The notes under the pieces are model-generated. The model was not told the origin of the DNA, did not search any database, and worked only from the letters and a program-made list of their open reading frames with translations. The translations under genes were made by a program, and so were the position numbers. From Halobacillus salinus (GTDB lineage: Bacteria > Bacillota > Bacilli > Bacillales > Halobacillaceae), in NCBI RefSeq assembly GCF_004684905.1, contig NZ_SRJC01000001.1, forward strand, positions 1,364,001 to 1,428,000: a stretch of 64,000 nt of DNA, read 5' to 3'. This document shows positions 26,673-35,188 of the stretch, in pieces; the first letter of the stretch is position 1, and each line of letters begins with the position of its first letter.

Positions 26673-27941
26673 ATGCTCAATCAGCATAACAACAACCTCA
26701 GCTGGAAAAAGGAATTTATGGCTGGCTTGATCGGCTATTTCACAACGGTTTACATCGTTGCTGTCAACAGTCAGATCCTTGAAAGCGCAGGCCTTCCGCT
26801 TGAGAGCGGGATGGTCGCCACAATCCTTGCCAGCGCTGTAGGCTGTTTGATCATGGCCATGTACGCGAACGCGCCGATGGTTCTCATTCCTGGAATGGGT
26901 GTGAATGCTCTATTTGCTTATTCAATCGTAGAAGGGACAGGACTAGACTTCAGTCAAGGTCTTGCCGTCGTAATTGTAGCAGGTCTATTATTCATTGTGA
27001 CTGCCTTTACTAGACTCGGTGACTGGTTAAAAGTCGCTATACCTGATTCATTGAAGCATGCTATCACGGTTGGTCTCGGTCTATTCCTTACATTGATCGG
27101 GTTGGAAAAAGGAGGACTCGTCGTACGTGGCGAGCATTCTTTGATTACACTAGGTAATCCATCCTCCGCAATCGTGATCACGAGCTTACTGACGTTGTTC
27201 ATTGGAATTTTTCTTTTCACAAGAAATGTTCCAGGCAACTTTCTCGTCACCATGATTGCAGGAACGATTATTGCTGCGTTCACGGGTGTTCTTAACGACC
27301 GAGGCAATATGATTTCGCTTGAAGAACAATCGTGGGTATTCATGCCGGACTTCAGTGCCATTACAAGCTTTGGCTTTTGGATGGCTGTCTTTCCGCTAGC
27401 GATTGTCCTGATTTTCGAGAACATGGGGCTGATTCATGGTCAGCTCAACATGCTTGAACAGGAAAACAAATTCAAGCGTTCCTATCAAGCAACGGCATTC
27501 GCATCGATCATGAGCGGTTTCTTCGGGACTTCCCCGACCGTATCCTCCGCAGAGAGTGCAGCTGTCATTGCATCTGGAGGTAAATCTGGTCGCGCTGCTT
27601 TGACAATGGGGGTACTTTTCCTTGGTACACTATTGTTCATTCCGTGGATTTCGATGGTACCATCGACTGCCATTGCACCGATTCTAATTATTGTCGGGGC
27701 GCTAATGGTGCAGAACATCAAAGAAATTCCGCTTCATGATTTGACAGAAGCGATGCCAGCATTCTTGATCATCGTAATGATTCCGTTCACGTACTCGATT
27801 GCAGATGGGATGGCCTTCGGGTTCATCGCCTATCCGATCGTAAAGTTCGCGATTGGAAAACAACGAGAGCTCTCGACGCCTGTCGTACTCATCGCCATGG
27901 TCTTTCTCATTGAATTTATCATGCGCTCGCTCGGGCACTAA
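26673..27941 (+). CDS. NCS2 family permease (AzgA/PbuG-like)
   Basis: Nucleobase permease of the AzgA branch of NCS2, importing purines such as guanine, hypoxanthine or adenine with protons. 422 residues with about 12 membrane segments. Start MLNQHNNNLSWKKEF chosen because GAGGAG lies 6 bases upstream; 18 upstream codons in frame are leader. Family marks: GLIGYFTTVYIVAVNS, MYANAPMVLIPGMGVNALF, the transport segment FFGTSPTVSSAESAA and EAMPAFLIIVMIPFTYSIAD. Divergent from sdaAB, preceded by a structured leader, followed by a strong terminator. Exact substrate not readable. Confidence 0.9.
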   Translation: MLNQHNNNLSWKKEFMAGLIGYFTTVYIVAVNSQILESAGLPLESGMVATILASAVGCLIMAMYANAPMVLIPGMGVNALFAYSIVEGTGLDFSQGLAVVIVAGLLFIVTAFTRLGDWLKVAIPDSLKHAITVGLGLFLTLIGLEKGGLVVRGEHSLITLGNPSSAIVITSLLTLFIGIFLFTRNVPGNFLVTMIAGTIIAAFTGVLNDRGNMISLEEQSWVFMPDFSAITSFGFWMAVFPLAIVLIFENMGLIHGQLNMLEQENKFKRSYQATAFASIMSGFFGTSPTVSSAESAAVIASGGKSGRAALTMGVLFLGTLLFIPWISMVPSTAIAPILIIVGALMVQNIKEIPLHDLTEAMPAFLIIVMIPFTYSIADGMAFGFIAYPIVKFAIGKQRELSTPVVLIAMVFLIEFIMRSLGH

Positions 27942-27943
27942 TG

Positions 27944-27978
27944 AAAAAAACCTTCTCCTGGCTGGAGAAGGTTTTTTC
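27944..27978 (+). terminator. Terminator of the NCS2 permease
   Basis: Perfect stem AAAAAACCTTCTCC/GGAGAAGGTTTTTT with a 5-base loop, 2 bases beyond the stop; symmetric A/T tracts make it bidirectional. Confidence 0.95.
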
Positions 27979-28042
27979 TATTTCATGGAAACTCCACTCG
28001 GTTGATTGTTTTACTCCCTCAATAGATCCCTTTAGAGAATAG

Positions 28043-28339
28043 TTACCACCTATAGGTCAGTGTCAGCTTAGAATCCTGTCTGTTCAGTTTCACCTTAAGA
28101 GAATCCGGAGTGAAAGTGACATCGACTTTTGAAGAAACAGCTAGCGTCTTTATTAATCGCTTGACTTCCTCATAATTGGATTGTTGAGCAGCAGTCATTA
28201 GGGAAGAGGCAAAAGACGTCGAATCCTCCACTTTTTTTGTGATCGTCCTTCCTTCTTTCAGCACCTGTTCCATTTCTTTTGCAGACGAAGCGAACTGATC
28301 AGGGTTTACAGGTGGTAATGGCCGGTAATATGGATACAT
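28043..28339 (-). CDS. Small uncharacterised protein
   Basis: A 98-residue protein whose family I cannot name. It starts with a Pro/Tyr-rich segment (MYPYYRPLPPVNPDQF), then a helix pair (EMEQVLKEGRTITKKVED and FASSLMTAAQQSNYEEVKRL), then a beta-rich tail (VDVTFTPDSLKVKLNRQD). I recall similar small proteins in other Bacillaceae genomes, always hypothetical. No signal peptide or membrane segment. GGAGAGAGGTG supports the ATG. It follows the Hsp20 gene on the same strand, after a hairpin that overlaps that gene's stop. Confidence 0.7.
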   Translation of the reverse strand: MYPYYRPLPPVNPDQFASSAKEMEQVLKEGRTITKKVEDSTSFASSLMTAAQQSNYEEVKRLIKTLAVSSKVDVTFTPDSLKVKLNRQDSKLTLTYRW

Positions 28340-28363
28340 AACCTTACACCTCTCTCCTTTATG

Positions 28364-28386
28364 TAAAAAAAGGGGGGTGACCCCTT
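28364..28386 (-). terminator. Terminator of the Hsp20 gene
   Basis: Stem AAGGGG/CCCCTT with 5-base loop followed by TTTTTTTAC on the minus strand; it begins at the stop codon of the Hsp20 gene itself. Confidence 0.75.
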
Positions 28387-28816
28387 ATTCGATATCTAAG
28401 TAACGGGTTTCCTGCTTCATCCTCGGCGTTGTTATTTTGAGAATGTCACCTTCTATAGATGCTTTAGTATGTGGCTCTGAAATGGTAAAAGGAAAGCTGA
28501 TATAACGCTCCACTTTCTTCCTAGACTGTTCTTTATTGAATGAGCCGTATTGGTCGTTCCGTATTTCCTGCGAGGTCGATTTTTCAGCCGCAATTCGAAG
28601 TTGGTGTCCTAATATTTCAATTTGTATTTGGCTACGGTCGTACCCAGGCAGATAAGCTTCTACAACAACATCTGTTTCGGTTTCATACATATTCACGTCG
28701 ATTTCCGCAAAGTAGTCACGAAGTTTTCCAATCGATTGGTTCATGTAAGAATCCATAGCTCGAACAATATCGTAGAATGCATCATCAAACAGTTGCAAAT
28801 CTTTTCTTGACTTCAT
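28385..28816 (-). CDS. Hsp20/alpha-crystallin family protein
   Basis: Small heat-shock protein that holds unfolding proteins, 143 residues. N-terminal helical arm to ~45, then the alpha-crystallin domain (DVNMYETETDVVVEAYLPGY, HQLRIAAEKS, VERYISFPF, ASIEGDILKITTP) and a short tail. The ATG chosen is 6 bases after GGGGG; another ATG two codons earlier touches the Shine-Dalgarno. In bacilli the family includes spore-coat CotP and the stress proteins YdfT/YocM; which of these it corresponds to is not decided. No CIRCE or CtsR box seen upstream. Confidence 0.9.
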   Translation of the reverse strand: MKSRKDLQLFDDAFYDIVRAMDSYMNQSIGKLRDYFAEIDVNMYETETDVVVEAYLPGYDRSQIQIEILGHQLRIAAEKSTSQEIRNDQYGSFNKEQSRKKVERYISFPFTISEPHTKASIEGDILKITTPRMKQETRYLDIE

Positions 28817-28962
28817 GTTCATCCCCCGTGATGTTTTTTTATTACTATATGTAAAGAATGGCGATTCGTTAGTCGTAAGTTACAATTTAAGTTGCGTTCT
28901 TTGTCTATTCCTGTCACACTGTTACAGGATGAGAACTATCAAGAAAGCGCAGGTGATGCAAC

Positions 28963-29343
28963 GTGATCGAATTAAGATCTTCATCTTTAGAAAATGATGA
29001 TTTGGCTCGTGGTGTCTTCGCAACCAAAGAGATACCAAAAGGCGAACTGATTCATCAAGCTCCAGTAATTCCTTATCCGAATGAGGAGCATCAGCATATC
29101 GAAAAGACGATGCTTGCCGATTATGCATTTGAATACGGCGAGAATCATAGCGCTTTTGTACTAGGGTATGGTATGATGTTCAACCACTCTTATGAGCCTA
29201 ATGCTGAATACCGGATTAATTTCGAAACGCACACTTTCGATTTTTACGCATATCGCGATATTGAAAAAGATGAGCAAATCTTTATTAACTATAATGGGGA
29301 TGTCGATATCGACGATCCGCTTTGGTTTGATAAAGAAGATTAA
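28963..29343 (+). CDS. SET domain-containing protein
   Basis: A 126-residue protein that is essentially one SET domain, the fold of protein lysine methyltransferases. Motifs in order: ARGVFATKEIPKGELI (SAM loop, 15-30), GMMFNHSYEPNAEYRI (NHS-x-x-PN, 70-85) and the closing IEKDEQIFINYNGD with the catalytic-type tyrosine. The start is GTG with AGGTGATG upstream. No neighbour suggests a target; free-standing mini-SET genes occur in some bacilli and their substrates are unknown. Single-gene unit with its own terminator. Confidence 0.85.
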   Translation: MIELRSSSLENDDLARGVFATKEIPKGELIHQAPVIPYPNEEHQHIEKTMLADYAFEYGENHSAFVLGYGMMFNHSYEPNAEYRINFETHTFDFYAYRDIEKDEQIFINYNGDVDIDDPLWFDKED

Positions 29344-29374
29344 AAAGATCCGTCCATATGGACGGATCTTTTTT
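29342..29374 (+). terminator. Terminator of the SET-domain gene
   Basis: Near-perfect palindrome AAAAAGATCCGTCC/GGACGGATCTTTTTT with loop ATAT, starting at the stop codon. Bidirectional. Confidence 0.95.
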
Positions 29375-29421
29375 AAATTGCTTTCTTTTCTTTTAGTTAA
29401 GTTGTGTGAAATCAACTATTA

Positions 29422-29727
29422 CTATTCCTCTGTGATGTCAAAGTGATTGAGCACACGATAAACCAATATCTGTATAAAAAGAAAGCTTAACACCATGCCG
29501 AAAACTTGCACATTCTTCATCTTATCTGACCAATTTGTGCTGATGATCAATCCATAAACAATTCCAACACCAAAAAAGCTATATAACAAACTGATGATCA
29601 TAAACAGATACTTATTCACCCTGTCAGTAATAATAGATTTCTCTGAAGCATTAGCTGCAAGTAAACCAAATATAGACATCAAAGCATGAATAATAATAAG
29701 TGCATTATGTATAATCCCACTAACCAT
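29422..29727 (-). CDS. Small membrane protein, unknown function
   Basis: A 101-residue integral membrane protein, not recognised. Three hydrophobic segments: SGIIHNALIIIHALMSIFGL (3-22), YLFMIISLLYSFFGVGIVYG, and VFGMVLSFLFIQILVY. A charged loop (NASEKSIITDRVNK) lies between the first two. The ATG giving MVSGIIHN is preceded by AAGGAGGGG; an ATG eleven codons upstream lacks one. Transcribed divergently from the GGDEF protein gene 160 bases away. Confidence 0.65.
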   Translation of the reverse strand: MVSGIIHNALIIIHALMSIFGLLAANASEKSIITDRVNKYLFMIISLLYSFFGVGIVYGLIISTNWSDKMKNVQVFGMVLSFLFIQILVYRVLNHFDITEE

Positions 29728-29887
29728 CACTTCCCCTCCTTTTTGAACGGAAGTAACCATAATAACATGAGTCTAATTAGTGTGAGAACAGTAAAAATGT
29801 AACAGGTCTATTAAGAAATAATTTTCATTCATAATTCTAAAGGCTGTGTTACGATAAAGAGAATACTGAGTCAGACGGAGGATGAAT

Positions 29888-31423
29888 ATGAACTGGTTCG
29901 ACCCATATACATTTTTATTAACATTTATAGGGATAAGCGGCATTTATCTATCCATAGCCCTGTTAAAACCACCTAGAAAATTATCCAGGACTCTACTTTC
30001 CATTACTGCAGGTCTATCCGGTATGTTTATAATTTTGACTGTTCTCGAATTAGTCATAGATTCCCCTACCCTCATGATCGAGCTCCGCAACGTTCAACAA
30101 ATCGCGTTGGTCCTTACCCCTGTATTCCTCTTAGGGTATGCTAAAGAATTGCATCAAGAGGCACCTAAGCAGACGCTAAAGTTAATAGGGGTACTTCTAA
30201 TCCCTTCTTTCATTGATATCGTTCTTATCCTTACTGACTCGTATCACGGCTTGATGAGAAAAGGTGTTACCATAGAAAAGGTTTGGAATTACACGGAAGT
30301 ATCTGTTGATTCTACGTTTCTAAATGCCTTCTTTGGAACATACCCATTCGTACTTTCCATCATCACCATCTCCATGTTGGTTCGTAATATGTTTGACGTA
30401 CCTAAGAACTACAGAAGAACCCATTGGTTATCAGCTGCCATCATAGCTATACCTATCATATCAATCATTACGATTCCGACACTCGGCATTGAGATCCCTG
30501 GAACATATGCACTTTCTTACAGTTCAATGGCACTCTTTTTGATATTGGTCAATAAGCGCATGGATTTTAATGCAGTCTGGCCCGTATCTCGTCAGGAAGT
30601 GATTGAAAACCTTTCAGAATGCATCTTCCTGATCGACCAACAAGAGAAAGTGATAGAAATAAATCATGCCGGGTATGACATGATGAAGCGTTTATACGGA
30701 GCAGGAGACTGCGAAAAAGAAATCCTCCACCACTCCGCAAGTACCGTTTTCGAAGGTGCCACTCCTTTGCTTGAAGCATTAAATAAAGATGCGAACACCA
30801 CTTTTGAATTCTCCAAAGACGATCAATATTACGATGTTACGGTGACGAAACTCGGTAAGAAGTCTAACTATATCCGACTTGTCGTTTGGAAAGATATTAC
30901 CTATAAGAAAGAAATAGAACATCAGCTAACGAAAATGGCCGAAATGGATGCTTTGACCAAGTTAACGAACAGAAGAGCATTCATCGAGCAATATCACAAT
31001 GTGAACAACCATTCCGCCTGTTTTATTTTACTCGACATCGATCACTTCAAACGCTTCAATGACCGGTACGGCCACATAGTCGGAGACAAAGTTCTTATTT
31101 ATCTATCTCAGTTGATGAAACTTCATTTTCCTGTAGCTACCTTGACTCGTTTGGGAGGAGAAGAGTTCGGTATTCTGTCTTATGAAAAAACTGTAGATGC
31201 CGTTTGTCAGATCGAAAAGTTCCAACGGGAATTAAAAGAAGACAGCTCCATTATCGACTCTCTAATCGAAGAAGAAGTATCCGTTAGTGTGGGAATTTAC
31301 GAAGTACAGCCAGGTGATTCGTTTGAAAAGGCATATCAACTGGCAGATGAAGCGATGTACGAAGCTAAACAAGAGGGACGAGATCGTATTTGTATAAAGC
31401 AATCCTCTGGACAAAGGTCTTAA
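29888..31423 (+). CDS. Membrane diguanylate cyclase with 7TM, PAS and GGDEF domains
   Basis: Probable diguanylate cyclase making cyclic di-GMP. 511 residues. Seven to eight membrane helices in the first ~220 residues resemble the 7TM sensor of some histidine kinases; a PAS domain follows (QEVIENLSECIFLIDQQEKV, about 230-340); the GGDEF domain fills the rest with DALTKLTNRRAF, DIDHFKRFNDRYGH and active-site RLGGEEF. The usual inhibitory RxxD site five residues before GGEEF is absent. The second of two near ATGs is chosen because it stands 6 bases after GGAGG. Signal sensed unknown; no PDE beside it. Confidence 0.9.
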   Translation: MNWFDPYTFLLTFIGISGIYLSIALLKPPRKLSRTLLSITAGLSGMFIILTVLELVIDSPTLMIELRNVQQIALVLTPVFLLGYAKELHQEAPKQTLKLIGVLLIPSFIDIVLILTDSYHGLMRKGVTIEKVWNYTEVSVDSTFLNAFFGTYPFVLSIITISMLVRNMFDVPKNYRRTHWLSAAIIAIPIISIITIPTLGIEIPGTYALSYSSMALFLILVNKRMDFNAVWPVSRQEVIENLSECIFLIDQQEKVIEINHAGYDMMKRLYGAGDCEKEILHHSASTVFEGATPLLEALNKDANTTFEFSKDDQYYDVTVTKLGKKSNYIRLVVWKDITYKKEIEHQLTKMAEMDALTKLTNRRAFIEQYHNVNNHSACFILLDIDHFKRFNDRYGHIVGDKVLIYLSQLMKLHFPVATLTRLGGEEFGILSYEKTVDAVCQIEKFQRELKEDSSIIDSLIEEEVSVSVGIYEVQPGDSFEKAYQLADEAMYEAKQEGRDRICIKQSSGQRS

Positions 31424-31446
31424 GCAATTCCAATACTCCGTAAGCC

Positions 31447-31486
31447 AAAGAACCGATCATCTTGACTGATGATCGGTTCTTTTTTG
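31447..31486 (+). terminator. Terminator of the GGDEF gene
   Basis: Stem AAAGAACCGATCATC/GATGATCGGTTCTTT with a 6-base loop and TTTTTG tail on the plus strand. Confidence 0.95.
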
Positions 31487-31693
31487 AATAACCTATAGAT
31501 AATACTTCTGATGTAAGTAACTTATCCGGAGCTTCAAGCATTAGACTAGATAGCAATTCAGCCAGTTATTGGGAAACAAGCCTGTTTTTGAATTAAATAT
31601 GAACAATTTGTGTCCAAATCGTGATTTTTTTGTTACAATAGAGATATCATAAGATAACGCTTACATTTTGAAGCTATAAAGGAGTTGTTACTC

Positions 31694-31978
31694 ATGGGTA
31701 TTATGTTAATGTTCATGCTTTTGTCAACGGTTGCTCCATTCTTATTTTTACAACTAAAAAAACCATCTTTCGCTGTAGCACAGACAGTGCTTTTAGTAGG
31801 AATGTGGGTTTATTACTTCCAAGTGCTGTTCTATACTACACCTGCCGCTTTCTCACCAACTTGGGGCATGTTCTATCTAGGCCTTGTAGGTGCTGAGGTA
31901 GCTTGGGTGATGTTCATCATCGCAATGGTAAAAGAAAGCCCTGGTTTCAAAGAAACCCTTAAAGAAATCGTCGAATAA
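31694..31978 (+). CDS. Small membrane protein, unknown function
   Basis: A 94-residue protein with three hydrophobic helices (IMLMFMLLSTVAPFLFL; VAQTVLLVGMWVYYFQVLFY; FYLGLVGAEVAWVMFIIAMV) and a charged C-terminus. I do not recognise the family. The ATG is 9 bases after AAAGGAG; a TTG three codons upstream overlaps that site. Upstream, TACAAT at about 31636 may be a -10. It converges on the quinol oxidase operon, sharing a bidirectional terminator with it; a link to respiration is only suggested by place. Confidence 0.65.
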   Translation: MGIMLMFMLLSTVAPFLFLQLKKPSFAVAQTVLLVGMWVYYFQVLFYTTPAAFSPTWGMFYLGLVGAEVAWVMFIIAMVKESPGFKETLKEIVE

Positions 31979-31985
31979 TCAAACA

Positions 31986-32023
31986 TAAAAAAAGCCCTCT
32001 CCGACTCGGAGAGGGCTTTTTTA
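31986..32023. terminator. Bidirectional terminator between the small membrane gene and the qox operon
   Basis: Stem AAAAGCCCTCTCC/GGAGAGGGCTTTT, 5-base loop, with A tract before and T tract after. It ends both converging transcripts. Confidence 0.95.
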
Positions 32024-32024
32024 T

Positions 32025-32234
32025 CTAATCCTGCGGTTGCAAGCGAAATAGTTGAATGAGCGCTTGCGAAAAAGCAAGAACTGAAATGATGATGAGTAAT
32101 ATTTTCGGTTCATAGGCAGAATAAAGATAACCAGTAAGGGAGAACGCGGTTAGCGCAATACAAAGCACGAACCCTAAAAGATGTTTCCATGGCCACACAG
32201 GTGGTTGGTTATTCTGAAGTTGTTTCTGTTCCAT
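32025..32234 (-). CDS. Short subunit-IV-like paralogue at the end of the qox operon
   Basis: A 69-residue membrane protein (MEQKQLQNN). After a polar start, HLLGFVLCIALTAFSLTGYL and ILLIIISVLAFSQALIQLFRL line up with residues 13-60 of the neighbouring QoxD (HVIGFLLSLVMTLVAAWAVI; MWVIISILILALLQAGVQLF), so it appears to be a shortened tandem copy lacking the third helix. The ATG is 7 bases after AGGGGG; another ATG two codons earlier is nearly touching it. It begins 26 bases after qoxD stops. Role unknown; it could be an extra small subunit of the oxidase. Confidence 0.65.
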   Translation of the reverse strand: MEQKQLQNNQPPVWPWKHLLGFVLCIALTAFSLTGYLYSAYEPKILLIIISVLAFSQALIQLFRLQPQD

Positions 32235-32259
32235 ATTCATTCCCCCTCTACCGTTTTCT

Positions 32260-32622
32260 CTATTCGCTATGCTCACTGTGTTGTTCTTGTTTATGACCAT
32301 CGTCCATGTCCATATCTCCGTGATCGAATCCGAAAGACATCGTGAATAATGACCCAGCTACTAGTATAGCAGCTAACGCAAATCCGTGAAACATCATATT
32401 CCAAGGTACGTGACCACCATCACTGGATTCTTCCGTAATGTGCATGAACATGAACAATTGCACCCCTGCTTGTAATAGTGCAAGAATCAAAATACTGATT
32501 ATTACCCACATTTTCGGCAGGTCTGATCCAATTACAGCCCACGCTGCTACAAGTGTCATCACAAGCGACAGCAAGAACCCGATAACGTGTTGTGTCGGTA
32601 TTCTCTTCTTCGTATTTGCCAT
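32260..32622 (-). CDS. qoxD: Quinol oxidase aa3 subunit IV
   Basis: Subunit IV of the cytochrome aa3 menaquinol oxidase, a membrane protein aiding assembly. 120 residues with three helices (about 13-35, 38-60, 76-97); the motif LQAGVQLFMFMHITEE is typical of the prokaryotic COX4 family. The tail is rich in His, Asp and Met (DHGDMDMDDGHKQEQHSEH), which looks metal-binding and is longer than usual. Starts 1 base after the qoxC stop. Confidence 0.93.
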   Translation of the reverse strand: MANTKKRIPTQHVIGFLLSLVMTLVAAWAVIGSDLPKMWVIISILILALLQAGVQLFMFMHITEESSDGGHVPWNMMFHGFALAAILVAGSLFTMSFGFDHGDMDMDDGHKQEQHSEHSE

Positions 32623-32623
32623 G

Positions 32624-33229
32624 TTAGATCACCATCCCTATCAAGTAGATACCTGTGAAGATAAAGATCCAAACGACATCCAAGAAGTGCCAGTAAAGGC
32701 TGACGATGAAGAATTTACGACTCGTTACATTTGTTAGACCACGTCTAGCTAATTGAATGAGTAGTAACGTTGCCCACCCGATACCCAAGGTAACGTGCAG
32801 TCCGTGGGTACCAGCCAGTACAAAGAAGGAAGACCAATAAGCACTTGACGGCAATGTCGCTCCTTCGTGTACGTAGTGAACAAACTCGTAAATCTCAGCT
32901 CCAAGGAAACCTAAACCTAGTAGAAGTGTAATAATGAGCCATGTAGCAAGCCCTTTCGCATTGCCTCTTCTCATTTCATGAATGGCAATACCACAAGTGA
33001 AACTACTGGTTAAAAGCAAGAAGGTCATGATAAGAGTCATGCTTGGCTCGAATAATTCAGCCGGGTGTGGTGCATCGGCTGTTCGACCGAATAAGACCGC
33101 GTAAGTCGCAAATAATGTCGCGAACAAGACGACCTCGGCACCTAGGAAGATCCAAAATCCAAGGATACTCATCCTCCCCGCTTCTGTTCGATACTCTAAC
33201 GGTCCAGTTGTTCGTTCTTCTGCAGACAT
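32624..33229 (-). CDS. qoxC: Quinol oxidase aa3 subunit III
   Basis: Subunit III of the heme-copper quinol oxidase. 201 residues, five membrane helices. Family motifs: RMSILGFWIFLGAEVVLFAT, SSFTCGIAIHEMRRG, FVLAGTHGLHVTLGI and the closing YWHFLDVVWIFIFTGIYL. Situated between qoxB and qoxD with one-base gaps, so clearly cotranscribed. Confidence 0.96.
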   Translation of the reverse strand: MSAEERTTGPLEYRTEAGRMSILGFWIFLGAEVVLFATLFATYAVLFGRTADAPHPAELFEPSMTLIMTFLLLTSSFTCGIAIHEMRRGNAKGLATWLIITLLLGLGFLGAEIYEFVHYVHEGATLPSSAYWSSFFVLAGTHGLHVTLGIGWATLLLIQLARRGLTNVTSRKFFIVSLYWHFLDVVWIFIFTGIYLIGMVI

Positions 33230-33230
33230 C

Positions 33231-35171
33231 TTATAACCCCCTTGCTTTACGCTCAGTGCGCTTGATTTCGTCTACTTGTACATAATAGCCGTCGTCATAA
33301 TCGAAGGATCTAAAGGCCATGCAAGCTACTCCACCGAGTAACCCGGCAATTGCCAGAGGAATCCACTCAAAGACAAGAGCAAAACTTGCAAGTGCAAAGA
33401 AACTCATCATGATGATCGGTTGGCCAGAATAACTCGGCATATGAATCGGTTTGAGTTTCTTCTCATCAAAGGTCGTTTTGCCTTCTTCTTTCATACGTAC
33501 ATAAGGATCAATTTCATCTACATACGGTACAGTTGCAAAGTTATAGAAAGGAACTGGAGTTGTAGTAGACCATTCAAGCGTACGGCCATGGCCCCATGCG
33601 TCGCCAGTCTTCTCACGCTCACTGTAACGATAGCTGTAATAGATATTAAAGACAAATACAGCGAATCCAGCACCCATTCCGAATGCTCCGACTGTAGAGA
33701 TAACGTTCAATGGCAACCACTCTGCGATGTTCGTAATGAACAAGCGACGCGGCATTCCATCTAATCCCAAGAAATATTGCGGGAAGAAACAGATATGGAA
33801 TCCGATCAAGAATAACCAGAATGCCCATTTACCAATACGTTCGTTCATCTTATGACCGAACATCTTAGGATACCAGTACACAAGACCTGCGAAGCAGGCA
33901 AATACTGTACCAGCAATCAGAACGTAGTGGAAGTGTGCGATCAAGAAATAAGAGTTGTGGAACTGATAGTCCGCTGCTGCCATACCAAGCATAACTCCTG
34001 TTACCCCGCCTAGAATGAAACTAGGGATGAAGGCAAGGGACCAAAGCATAGGTACGGTGAACTCGATTCTCGATTTGTACAAGGTCGCGAGCCAGTTGAA
34101 TATCTTCACCCCAGTTGGAACTGCGATCAACATCGTAGACACAGAGAATACGGAGTTGACGAAGGCACCTGCTCCCATTGTGAAGAAGTGGTGAACCCAT
34201 ACTAGGAAGCTTAACAAAGCAATGATGATCATAGACCAGACCATTGCGTTGTAACCGAACAAGCGTTTCTTAGCAAATGTTGCGATTACTTCAGAGAATA
34301 TTCCAAAGGCAGGTAATATTACGATATATACTTCAGGGTGGCCCCACATCCAGAAGAGGTTTGCCCACATCATAGGTAATCCTTCTCCGGTTAATGTAAA
34401 GAACTGAGCTCCGAAGATACGGTCAATCGTCATAAGTGCCAGCGCTACTGTAAGGATCGGGAACGCAAACACAATAATGAAACATGTCACGAGTGTAGAC
34501 CATGTGAAGATCGGCATATGGAACAATTTCATTCCAGGAGCACGCATCTTCAGAATCGTAACCATTAAGTTAATACCTGTGGCTAATGTACCAATACCTG
34601 ATAGCTGTAAGCCCATAAGGTAGAAGTTCTGTCCTGGACCTGGACTCATGGCTGCTCCGGCAAGCGGCGTGTAGCTTGTCCAACCAGCATCCGGAGATCC
34701 TCCGATTACGAAGGAGATGTTAAATAGCATCGCCCCTAGGAAGAATGCCCAGAAACTAACCGCGTTGACAAATGGGAAAGCGAAGTCCCGCGCTCCGATT
34801 TGAAGCGGTACAATAATGTTCATAAGTCCAATTAAGAACGGCATTGCCATGAAAATGATCATAACCGTCCCGTGTGTTGTAAAGATCTCGTTATAGTGCT
34901 GCGAATCTAGGAACTCAAGTCCTGGAAATGCAAGCTGTGTTCTCATCATTAAGGCATCTGCTCCACCACGGAACAACATGACTAATGCACTTAAGATGTA
35001 CATAATACCAATTTTCTTATGGTCGACGGTCGTCAACCATTCACGCCATAGCCAACCCCATTTTTTGAAGTAAGTCAAAAGGAAAATAATAGCGGAGGTA
35101 ACCAATGCGATGGAGACCATACCGGCGTATATTAAGGGTTCACCTGTGACAAAAAATTCGTCTAAAGCCAT
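33231..35171 (-). CDS. qoxB: Quinol oxidase aa3 subunit I
   Basis: Catalytic subunit holding the low-spin heme and the heme a3-CuB site where oxygen is reduced and protons are pumped. 646 residues from the ATG giving MALDEFF, 6 bases after AGGTGA; a GTG three codons earlier is less likely. Visible marks: MLFRGGADALMMRTQ, THGTVMIIFMAMPF, the CuB segment MWGHPEVYIVILPAFG, HHFFTMG, and AHFHYVLIAGTVFA with heme ligands. About 14-15 membrane helices. This is the bo3/aa3 quinol-oxidase type of subunit I. Confidence 0.97.
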   Translation of the reverse strand: MALDEFFVTGEPLIYAGMVSIALVTSAIIFLLTYFKKWGWLWREWLTTVDHKKIGIMYILSALVMLFRGGADALMMRTQLAFPGLEFLDSQHYNEIFTTHGTVMIIFMAMPFLIGLMNIIVPLQIGARDFAFPFVNAVSFWAFFLGAMLFNISFVIGGSPDAGWTSYTPLAGAAMSPGPGQNFYLMGLQLSGIGTLATGINLMVTILKMRAPGMKLFHMPIFTWSTLVTCFIIVFAFPILTVALALMTIDRIFGAQFFTLTGEGLPMMWANLFWMWGHPEVYIVILPAFGIFSEVIATFAKKRLFGYNAMVWSMIIIALLSFLVWVHHFFTMGAGAFVNSVFSVSTMLIAVPTGVKIFNWLATLYKSRIEFTVPMLWSLAFIPSFILGGVTGVMLGMAAADYQFHNSYFLIAHFHYVLIAGTVFACFAGLVYWYPKMFGHKMNERIGKWAFWLFLIGFHICFFPQYFLGLDGMPRRLFITNIAEWLPLNVISTVGAFGMGAGFAVFVFNIYYSYRYSEREKTGDAWGHGRTLEWSTTTPVPFYNFATVPYVDEIDPYVRMKEEGKTTFDEKKLKPIHMPSYSGQPIIMMSFFALASFALVFEWIPLAIAGLLGGVACMAFRSFDYDDGYYVQVDEIKRTERKARGL

Positions 35172-35188
35172 CTCTTTCACCTGCTTTC

